Source: Gammaproteobacteria bacterium
GTDB taxonomy: Bacteria; Pseudomonadota; Gammaproteobacteria; SZUA-229
NCBI GenBank assembly: GCA_021768055.1
Contig: JAASSE010000049.1
Span: 1 to 7,202 of the forward strand
Direction of reading: 5' to 3'
DNA length: 7,202 bases
Within the stretch, counting starts at the first letter, position 1, and each line of letters starts with the position of its first letter. Shown here piece after piece: positions 1-5,221 of this stretch. The notes beneath the pieces are model-generated. The model was not told the origin of the DNA. It saw nothing but the letters and a program-made list of their open reading frames with translations, and searched no databases. The translations under genes were made by a program, and so were the position numbers.

Positions 1-1
1 G

Positions 2-106
2 GCCTCTATAACTGTCCACTCCTTGAGCAAGGAAGCTGCGGACGAATTGCGCAGTGGCCGCATGGCCGATGCGGTACCGGAAGATTACGAGAGATCATCA
101 GCATGA
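2..106 (+). CDS. mrpE: Mrp antiporter subunit E, C-terminal end (partial)
   Basis: Only the last 34 codons are in the window, in the frame beginning at base 2 and ending with TGA at 104-106. They read ASITVHSL, then a charged tail ending DYERSSA. An ITVH-type strand followed by a helical charged tail is how the cytoplasmic C-terminus of MrpE (MnhE/PhaE) usually ends. MrpE is a small membrane protein with a cytoplasmic domain that belongs to the core of the Mrp complex. The stop overlaps the next start (ATGA at 103-106), and the next genes are mrpF and mrpG, as expected in an E-F-G block. Identification rests mostly on position and order, because the visible part is short. The rest of the gene, and any promoter, lies to the left. 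Confidence 0.8.
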   Translation, partial: ASITVHSLSKEAADELRSGRMADAVPEDYERSSA

Positions 107-387
107 TATTTTCAGTCGCTGCATTCGCTATCCTGGTAACCATTTCGCTTGCACTTGCCCGCGCATTCATGGGCCCAACACTGTATGACCGCATTCTCGC
201 CATCAATATGGTTGGTACAAAAACCGTGCTGCTGATCGCTGTTTTCGCTGTCCTTTCCGGCCGCACCAGCATGATCGATATCGCACTGACATATGCGCTC
301 ATAAACTTTATTGGCGTCGTTGCCGTGCTCAAGATTGTCGAACAGGGAAACTTCTTCACTTCCGGGGATGATGATCGGGCAAAATGA
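103..387 (+). CDS. mrpF: Mrp antiporter subunit F
   Basis: This 94-residue, three-helix membrane protein has the normal MrpF (MnhF/PhaF/MbhB) length. Helix 1 is about residues 3-21. It is followed by the family signature GPTLYDRILAIN (24-35) and GT (38-39), a second helix at about 36-52, and DIALTYALINFIG (59-71), which opens helix 3 and carries the conserved Asp59. Lys77 lies near its end. Charged residues within or next to these helices are characteristic of the family. In solved Mrp and Mbh structures this subunit packs with E, G and the MrpA C-terminal helices, in the region proposed to form the sodium path. The gene starts inside the mrpE stop (ATGA) and ends inside the mrpG start (ATGA), which indicates tight translational coupling. 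The start at 103 is the only ATG that gives the complete first helix. Confidence 0.95.
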   Translation: MIFSVAAFAILVTISLALARAFMGPTLYDRILAINMVGTKTVLLIAVFAVLSGRTSMIDIALTYALINFIGVVAVLKIVEQGNFFTSGDDDRAK

Positions 388-722
388 TATTGCTTGAGAT
401 TACAAGCTGGTTATTTATTACAACGGGCGCGTTGCTTGGAATTGCCGGCGGTATTGGTATTCATCGTTTTCCTGACTTTTATTCACGGTTGCACGCAGTT
501 GGCGTTACAGACACTCTGTGTGCCGCCCTGTTTCTGGTCGGCCTTGCTCTGCAAACAGGCTTCAGTCTGGCCAGCCTGAAGCTGCTTTTAATTTTTATAT
601 TTCTGTTTTTCAGTAGCCCTACTGCGACCCATGCGCTGGCTGATGCCGCGCTGATGGGTGGTCTTAAACCTCTGCTTGATGAAGACAACGGCGGGAACGA
701 TCTTGATAGACACTCTGATTGA
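384..722 (+). CDS. mrpG: Mrp antiporter subunit G
   Basis: This is a 112-residue membrane protein of the MrpG (MnhG/PhaG/MbhC) family. Helix 1 (about 5-26) leads into the family signature FPDFYSRLHA (29-38). A second helix follows at about 45-60, then a very hydrophobic third helix at about 64-76, and then SPTATHALA (78-86), the usual signature before the cytoplasmic tail. The tail (about 94-112) is acidic and polar. The length is typical. MrpG is a structural subunit of the cation module, needed for assembly and activity in characterised Mrp systems. The ATG overlaps the mrpF stop, and the 3' end overlaps the start of the next gene by roughly 20-44 nt, depending on which start that gene uses. 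Confidence 0.95.
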   Translation: MILLEITSWLFITTGALLGIAGGIGIHRFPDFYSRLHAVGVTDTLCAALFLVGLALQTGFSLASLKLLLIFIFLFFSSPTATHALADAALMGGLKPLLDEDNGGNDLDRHSD

Positions 723-1254
723 TATAACGCTGCTGGTTTTTTTAACCATAACAGCCATCGCCATTATTAAAATTCACAATCTGTTTGTGATCATCATGCT
801 ATTTGGTATTTTCAGTTTGCACTCTGCCGGCCTGTTTGTCGTGATGGATGCCCCCGATGTTGCATTTACAGAGGCAGCAGTCGGCGCAGGCATATCAACG
901 GTACTGATGCTAGCAACGCTTGCATTGACCAAAGACCATCATGAAAAAAAACCCAAGCATCGCGCCAGGCTTCCTTTACTCGTTATTTTGATAACCGGCG
1001 CTGCGCTTGTTTACGGCACCTATGACATACCTTCCTTCGGCGATCCGGATTCACCTGCCCATCAACATGTAAAGCCCCGCTACATTGAACGCAGCGTTGA
1101 AGAAACGGGGGTGCCGAATGTTGTAACAGCCGTGCTCGCCAGTTACCGTGGCTATGACACCCTGGGAGAATTGACCGTGATATTCACCGCCGGATTAGGC
1201 GTCATGTTGTTGATCGGCGGACGTCTCAGAAGCAGGAAGAAAAATGAAACATAA
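679..1254 (+). CDS. MbhD (DUF4040)-MbhE fusion protein, equivalent to the C-terminal part of MrpA
   Basis: From ATG 679 this is 191 residues. The first domain (about 10-84) is NuoJ/MbhD-like, with three helices and the signature DAPDVAFTEAAVGAGI (57-72), including Asp60 and Glu65. A charged linker (85-97, rich in His and Lys) leads to an MbhE-like domain (98-180). That domain has GDP (121-123), VPNVVTAVLASYRGYD (145-160), TLGE (161-164) and a final helix. In classical Mrp these domains form the C-terminal end of the large MrpA. In archaeal Mbh they are two genes, and here they are one protein without the NuoL-like half. Structures place this region in the proposed Na+ path. The start is uncertain. 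ATG 679 lacks a clear ribosome binding site and overlaps mrpG by 44 nt. TTG 703 has a weak GGGA before it, overlaps by 20 nt and begins closer to the usual first helix. A GTG at 658 is unlikely. Confidence 0.9.
   Translation: MKTTAGTILIDTLIDITLLVFLTITAIAIIKIHNLFVIIMLFGIFSLHSAGLFVVMDAPDVAFTEAAVGAGISTVLMLATLALTKDHHEKKPKHRARLPLLVILITGAALVYGTYDIPSFGDPDSPAHQHVKPRYIERSVEETGVPNVVTAVLASYRGYDTLGELTVIFTAGLGVMLLIGGRLRSRKKNET
694..697 (+). promoter_or_regulatory. Weak ribosome-binding-like GGAA before alternative TTG start 703
   Basis: The G-rich stretch 693-697 lies six bases before the in-frame TTG at 703-705 of the MbhD/MbhE-like gene. ATG 679 has no comparable element. This favours TTG 703 on signal and on overlap length (20 nt instead of 44), while codon preference favours ATG 679. 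The sequence alone does not settle it. Confidence 0.3.
1234..1239 (+). promoter_or_regulatory. Ribosome binding site of mrpB
   Basis: AGGAAG lies four bases upstream of ATG 1244, inside the 3' end of the preceding gene. It is one of the few good Shine-Dalgarno matches in the operon and fixes the mrpB start. Confidence 0.6.
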
Positions 1255-1663
1255 CCTTATCCTCAGGGTCATCGTCAAGTTTCTTTTCCCTGTTATCGCC
1301 CTGTTTGCCTTTTACGTACTGTTTCATGGCGACTATGCTCCGGGCGGCGGCTTCCAGGCCGGCGTGATCCTGGGTGTTGCGTTTATATTTTATGCGTTGA
1401 TATTCGGGCTGGTAACGACCGAACAGGTGATACCGCCGCAGCTGCTGCGCATACTCGCAAGCACAGGTATTTTGATATATATCAGTACCGGCATCGTCAC
1501 CATGCTGCTTGGTGGCAATTTTCTTGATTATGACATGCTTGCTGAAAGCCCGGTTACCGGGCAGCACATCGGCATCATGGTGATCGAACTGGGTGTGGGC
1601 ATCACGGTCAGCGCTATCATGTTGATGATTTTCTACGCATTTGCAAGCCGGGGGCGATCATGA
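1244..1663 (+). CDS. mrpB: Mrp antiporter subunit B
   Basis: This 139-residue, four-helix membrane protein matches MrpB (MnhB/PhaB/MbhF) in length and signatures. It has helix 1 at about 10-27, then HGDYAPGGGFQAG (28-40), the strongest MrpB motif, followed by helices at about 40-57, 68-90 and 110-134. The last helix contains the family sequence around GQHIGIMVIELGVGITV, with a conserved Glu. MrpB belongs to the membrane core beside MrpC and MrpD. An AGGAAG ribosome binding site at 1234-1239 supports ATG 1244, and the gene overlaps the upstream CDS by 11 nt. Its stop shares ATGA with mrpC. There is nothing abnormal about length or motifs. Confidence 0.95.
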   Translation: MKHNLILRVIVKFLFPVIALFAFYVLFHGDYAPGGGFQAGVILGVAFIFYALIFGLVTTEQVIPPQLLRILASTGILIYISTGIVTMLLGGNFLDYDMLAESPVTGQHIGIMVIELGVGITVSAIMLMIFYAFASRGRS

Positions 1664-2019
1664 TCGAAGTAATTATCGGTCATTACAACTACTGGGTTGT
1701 GATTCTGTTAATGATGGCGGGATTTTATACTGTCATAAACCGCGGCAACCTGATTAAAAAAATAGCGGGACTGAATATTTTCCAGACATCGGTATTCTTA
1801 CTGTATATCAGCATCGGCTATATCAATGAAGGCACCATGCCCATTATTGCCGAAGGCTTTGACAAGTACGCCAATCCCCTGCCACATGTAATGATACTGA
1901 CAGCTATTGTGGTCGGTGTATCAACCATTGCTCTTGGTCTTGCGCTTATTGTCCGCATCAAGGACGCCTACGGCACAATCGAAGAAGATGAAATACATGA
2001 CCAGGACATGTCGTTGTGA
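1660..2019 (+). CDS. mrpC: Mrp antiporter subunit C (NuoK-like)
   Basis: This is a 119-residue, three-helix protein of the MrpC (MnhC/PhaC/MbhG) family, homologous to NuoK of complex I. Helices lie at about 10-27, 35-55 and 76-98. The signature NPLPHVMILTAIVVG (72-86) is intact, and the acidic tail (104-119, with the EEDE run) is typical. MrpC connects the cation module to the antiporter subunit MrpD, as NuoK links the complex I core to NuoN. ATG 1660 overlaps the mrpB stop (ATGA) and is preceded by a G-rich stretch (1650-1654) that may act as a ribosome binding site. The 3' end overlaps the GTG start of the next gene (GTGA at 2016-2019). Confidence 0.95.
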   Translation: MIEVIIGHYNYWVVILLMMAGFYTVINRGNLIKKIAGLNIFQTSVFLLYISIGYINEGTMPIIAEGFDKYANPLPHVMILTAIVVGVSTIALGLALIVRIKDAYGTIEEDEIHDQDMSL

Positions 2020-3500
2020 TTGAGCAAAACTTGAGCCTGTTACTGGTCGTTTTGCCACTGCTCGCAGCTCCCGTAACAGCGATACTGCCACAGGGAAAAG
2101 CACCGTGGCTGCTCACGCTGATAACTACCTGGCTATGCCTGATACTGGCTTCCTGGCAGTTATCCCTGGTTACTGACGGTAGTGTCATCAGCTATGCACT
2201 CGGCGGCTGGGCGCCACCCTGGGGAATCGAATACCGTATCGATGCAATGAATGCTCTCGTTGCACTGCTTATTTCCGGCATTGCCGCAATCACCCTGCCC
2301 TACGCATTACATACCGTGGAAAAGGAAATTCCCCGGCATCAGCTGTCGCTGTTCTATGCGGTGTTCCTGTTATGCCTGGTAGGTCTTCTCGGCATTGCGC
2401 AAACGGGCGATGTATTCAACCTGTTTGTGTTTCTCGAAATTTCTTCGCTTTCTTCTTATGTACTGATAGCCATGGGTGAACAGCGCCGCGCCCTGACGGC
2501 AGCTTTCCAGTACCTGATTATGGGTTCGATCGGTGCAACTTTTCTGCTCATCGGTATCGGTCTGCTCTTCGTCGAAACCGGTACATTAAACATGCTCGAT
2601 CTGCATGAGCGGCTGCAGCCGATCATGCATCATCGCACCGTGCATACCGGCTTTGCTTTTATTGTCGTCGGCATAGCACTGAAACTTGCTTTGTTCCCGC
2701 TGCACCTGTGGTTGCCCAATGCCTATAAGTATTCACCCTCTGCAATCAGTGTATTTCTTGCTGCCACGGCCACGAAAGTTGCGGTCTACATTATGCTGCG
2801 CATGGTGTTTACCGTATTCTCCACTGACTTTGTCAGAGCCACCCCGACTGACCATATATTTCTGCTGCTGGGTGTTTTCGGAGTCATCCTTGCATCGATA
2901 GCTGCCATTTACCAGACCGATATGAAGCGATTGCTTGCTTACTCCAGTATTGCCCAGATCAGCTACATGGTACTTGGGATGGGACTGGCATCGGCACTGG
3001 GGGTAACCGCCACACTGGTACATGTTTTCAACCACGCACTCATGAAAGGCGCCCTGTTCATGGCGGCCGGCGCCCTGGTTTACCGTGTTGGTTCAAGCCA
3101 GTTCAAGAAGCTCGATGGGCTGGGCCGACATATGCCTTGGACATTTGCCGCTATCTTCATCGCCGGCTTGAGTCTCATCGGCATACCCGGCACCGCAGGA
3201 TTCATCAGCAAATGGTACCTGGTACTTGCCGCAATCGAACATCAGTCATGGTTGATAGCGCTGGTGATACTGCTCGGATCCTTGCTCACTGTTGTGTACA
3301 TGTGGAAGCTGGTGGAACTCCTTTTCTTTCGTCCAATCACAGATCCGGCATTGACAGTAACCGAAGCACCCGCATGGTTACTGTTACCGATGTGGACGCT
3401 GATTATTGCGAATATTTATTTTGGCATTAACACCGAACTCACAGTTGGTGTGGCAGAAACTGCAGTTAACCTGCTTGGAATAGCAGCAATCCATGAATGA
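2016..3500 (+). CDS. mrpD: Mrp antiporter subunit D, first of three antiporter-like subunits
   Basis: This 494-residue polytopic protein (about 14 helices expected) belongs to the proton-conducting NuoL/M/N-MrpD-MbhH family. The early sequence GGWAPPWGIEYRIDAMNAL and the later GTLNMLDL (189-196) are MrpD-type rather than NuoL-type. Proton-path residues are all present: Glu141 in VFNLFVFLEIS (TM5), Lys223 in GIALKLALFPLH (TM7), Lys254 in TATKVAVY (TM8), His336 and His340 with Lys344 (TM10-11 region), and Lys399 in GFISKW (TM12). These correspond to Glu144, Lys229 and Lys399 of NuoL. It follows mrpC directly, as in Mrp and Mbh clusters, so it is probably the subunit nearest the cation module. 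The start is GTG 2016, overlapping the mrpC stop. A weak AGGA at 2003-2006 is the only ribosome-binding signal, so translational coupling is likely. Its 3' end overlaps the next gene by 8 nt. Confidence 0.95.
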   Translation: MIEQNLSLLLVVLPLLAAPVTAILPQGKAPWLLTLITTWLCLILASWQLSLVTDGSVISYALGGWAPPWGIEYRIDAMNALVALLISGIAAITLPYALHTVEKEIPRHQLSLFYAVFLLCLVGLLGIAQTGDVFNLFVFLEISSLSSYVLIAMGEQRRALTAAFQYLIMGSIGATFLLIGIGLLFVETGTLNMLDLHERLQPIMHHRTVHTGFAFIVVGIALKLALFPLHLWLPNAYKYSPSAISVFLAATATKVAVYIMLRMVFTVFSTDFVRATPTDHIFLLLGVFGVILASIAAIYQTDMKRLLAYSSIAQISYMVLGMGLASALGVTATLVHVFNHALMKGALFMAAGALVYRVGSSQFKKLDGLGRHMPWTFAAIFIAGLSLIGIPGTAGFISKWYLVLAAIEHQSWLIALVILLGSLLTVVYMWKLVELLFFRPITDPALTVTEAPAWLLLPMWTLIIANIYFGINTELTVGVAETAVNLLGIAAIHE

Positions 3501-4959
3501 TCAGGTTTTAATTTTACTGGCTGTTGCTCTTCCGTTCGCTTCAGTTGCAGGCATACTCCTGCTAGCTCGCTGGCCTAACCTTCGTGAAGCAGTGACACTG
3601 ACGACAGCTGCTGCTGTATGCGCCATTGTCATTACCGTGTTTTCCCGTTTTCACGAGGGCGCACTTATGGCCGTTGATATTGTGGAAACGCTCCCTGGTC
3701 TTTTTATTCGCTTCGAAGTTGAGCCGCTGGGAATGCTGTTCGCCCTGATTGTCGGTGTACTCTGGTTGATCACATCCATCTATTCCATTGGCTACATGCG
3801 CGGACACAACGACCCAAACCAGACTCGCTTCTATGCAATGTTCGCCATCGCCATCGGCAGTACGCTGGGGACGGCATTTGCAGGCAACCTGTTTACCCTG
3901 TTTGTCTGGTACGAGATACTGACAATTTCTACCTACCCGCTGGTCGCGCACGCAGGTACAGACCGAGCCCGCCTTGGTGCGCGTACCTATGTTGGTATCC
4001 TGCTCGCCACCTCGATCGGCCTGCAGTTACTCGCCATTCTTGTTACCTATGCCGTAACTGGCAGCCTGGATTTTCGCGAAGGAGGAATACTGGCCGGCAA
4101 ACTTGACCCGGCATGGGCGGGCTTGCTGTATGCACTCTTCATATTTGGTATTGGCAAGGCAGCGGTGATGCCGTTCCACCGCTGGCTTCCCGCTGCTATG
4201 GTTGCGCCGACGCCTGTCAGCGCATTACTGCATGCTGTTGCCGTGGTCAAAGCGGGCGTATTTACCGTGTTGAAAGTAACTATCTATATCTTCGGCACTG
4301 ACTTTATTACCAGCTCCGGTGCCAGTGACTGGCTGATCTGGTTTGCTGGCGGCACTATTTTGCTTGCATCACTGGTTGCGATGACCCAGGACAACCTCAA
4401 GTTGCGGCTGGCCTATTCAACTGTAAGTCAGCTGGGTTATATCGTGCTCGGCGCCTTGCTCGCTACTAATATGAGTTTGCTGGGCGGCGCCCTGCATATC
4501 TCGATGCATGCGTTCGCCAAAATCACGCTGTTTTTTGCCGCCGGCGCCATCCTTGTAGCCGCGCGAAAAAGTGATATTAGCGATATGGACGGACTGGGCC
4601 GTGTGATGCCGATTACATTTGGCGCTTTTCTGATCGGCAGCCTCAGTATCATCGGCCTGCCTCCTTTCGGTGGCATGTGGAGCAAATGGTACCTGGCGAT
4701 GGGGACAGTCGAAGCGGGTCAATGGCTGTTATTGACCGTACTGCTGCTCAGTTCCTTGCTGAATATTGCTTACCTGTTGCCCGTGCCGGTGAGAGGATTT
4801 TTTGGCAAAGCCGGTGATGGCACCACGGTCACTCGAATAAAGGAAGCACCAGCAAGTTGCCTGATCGCAATGATAATTACATCACTGGCTTGCCTGTTTC
4901 TGTTTTTCTACCCGGACCCATTTTATGAACTGGCAATGAATACTGCCGGAGCCAGGTGA
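3493..4959 (+). CDS. Second proton-conducting antiporter subunit, NuoL/MrpA N-half-like
   Basis: This 488-residue membrane protein of the proton-antiporter M family is clearly different from its neighbours. The N-terminal part contains a NuoL/MrpA-like stretch (about 71-102) ending YSIGYM. It also has HRWLPAAMVAPTPVSALL (229-246) followed by HAVAVVKAG, the pattern typical of NuoL and MrpA. Key residues are present: Glu141 in FVWYEIL (TM5), Lys222 in GIGKAAVMPFH (TM7), His247 and Lys253 (TM8), His335, His339 and Lys343, and Lys398 in MWSKWY (TM12). It stops after about 14 helices, so it lacks the lateral helix of NuoL and the C-terminal domains of MrpA. It may take the place of the MrpA N-terminal half, or be an extra proton channel. 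ATG 3493 overlaps the previous stop by 8 nt and has no good ribosome binding site, which suggests coupling. Membership of the family is certain; the exact subunit name is not. Confidence 0.9.
   Translation: MNDQVLILLAVALPFASVAGILLLARWPNLREAVTLTTAAAVCAIVITVFSRFHEGALMAVDIVETLPGLFIRFEVEPLGMLFALIVGVLWLITSIYSIGYMRGHNDPNQTRFYAMFAIAIGSTLGTAFAGNLFTLFVWYEILTISTYPLVAHAGTDRARLGARTYVGILLATSIGLQLLAILVTYAVTGSLDFREGGILAGKLDPAWAGLLYALFIFGIGKAAVMPFHRWLPAAMVAPTPVSALLHAVAVVKAGVFTVLKVTIYIFGTDFITSSGASDWLIWFAGGTILLASLVAMTQDNLKLRLAYSTVSQLGYIVLGALLATNMSLLGGALHISMHAFAKITLFFAAGAILVAARKSDISDMDGLGRVMPITFGAFLIGSLSIIGLPPFGGMWSKWYLAMGTVEAGQWLLLTVLLLSSLLNIAYLLPVPVRGFFGKAGDGTTVTRIKEAPASCLIAMIITSLACLFLFFYPDPFYELAMNTAGAR
4954..4959 (+). 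promoter_or_regulatory. Ribosome binding site of the small membrane protein gene
   Basis: AGGTGA, a near-consensus Shine-Dalgarno sequence, includes the TGA stop of the upstream antiporter gene and sits one base before ATG 4961. Measured from the AGG core the spacing is about four bases, which is short but usable. It suggests independent, efficient initiation of this small gene. Confidence 0.5.
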
Positions 4960-4960
4960 C

Positions 4961-5221
4961 ATGAAACAACAGGATAACAAAAAACATCTGTTCGACAATC
5001 CACGCAATATATCGATCGTGATTCGCAGTCTGTACATTATCTGCATCCTGCTGGTTCTGCTCGATTTCGTTTTGCACCGCCATGTCATGCACGAATGGGA
5101 GCACCTCACAGGTTTTTACGCCATCTTCGGATTTGCTGCCTTTGTGGTAATCGTGCTCGGAGCACGCCAGTTGCGCAAGATCGTCATGCGCAAGGAAGAC
5201 TACTACGATGTGGATGACTGA
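4961..5221 (+). CDS. Small two-helix membrane protein of unknown function in the Mrp operon
   Basis: I cannot assign this 86-residue protein to a named family. It has a polar, basic N-terminus (1-18), one helix at about 19-38, a short loop rich in His, Glu and Trp (HRHVMHEWEHLTGF, 39-52), a second helix at about 53-68, and a charged tail with LRKIVMRKEDYYD (71-83). The pattern of a WEHLxGFYAxFGF turn and an R-K-E-D-Y-Y tail is striking enough to suggest real constraint. I have an impression of similar short hypothetical proteins beside MrpD-like genes in other proteobacteria, but cannot confirm it here. A strong ribosome binding site (AGGTGA, 4954-4959), which overlaps the upstream stop, supports ATG 4961. 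It overlaps the next gene by 14 nt. A structural role bridging antiporter subunits two and three is an inference from position and membrane topology. Confidence 0.85.
   Translation: MKQQDNKKHLFDNPRNISIVIRSLYIICILLVLLDFVLHRHVMHEWEHLTGFYAIFGFAAFVVIVLGARQLRKIVMRKEDYYDVDD
5192..5198 (+). promoter_or_regulatory. Ribosome binding site that decides the start of the third antiporter subunit
   Basis: AAGGAAG lies inside the 3' end of the small membrane protein gene. Spacing is nine bases to ATG 5208 and fifteen to ATG 5214, so 5208 is the better start. Confidence 0.6.

Noticed and set aside
6..359. 117-codon open frame on the - strand opposite mrpE/mrpF
   Set aside because: It lies wholly opposite genes with clear family signatures, its translation has no recognisable motif, and it has no plausible ribosome binding site.
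586..612. T-rich run in mrpG that looks like a terminator tail
   Set aside because: It encodes the very hydrophobic third helix (Leu/Ile/Phe codons), and no stem of useful strength precedes it.
941..991. Short open frame beginning ATG AAA AAA AAC inside the MbhD/E-like gene
   Set aside because: It has only about 16 codons and no good ribosome binding site, and it is explained by the A-run in the linker. It is kept only as part of the slippage idea.
2..3500. Possibility of a membrane-bound hydrogenase (Mbh) operon
   Set aside because: Gene order of the membrane module fits, but downstream of the MrpD-type gene there are more antiporter subunits instead of the hydrogenase subunits. No CxxC metal-site proteins are visible.
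3562..3951. 129-codon open frame on the - strand inside the second antiporter gene
   Set aside because: The translation is polar, Cys/His/Gln-rich and motif-free, as expected for the complement of a membrane-protein gene.
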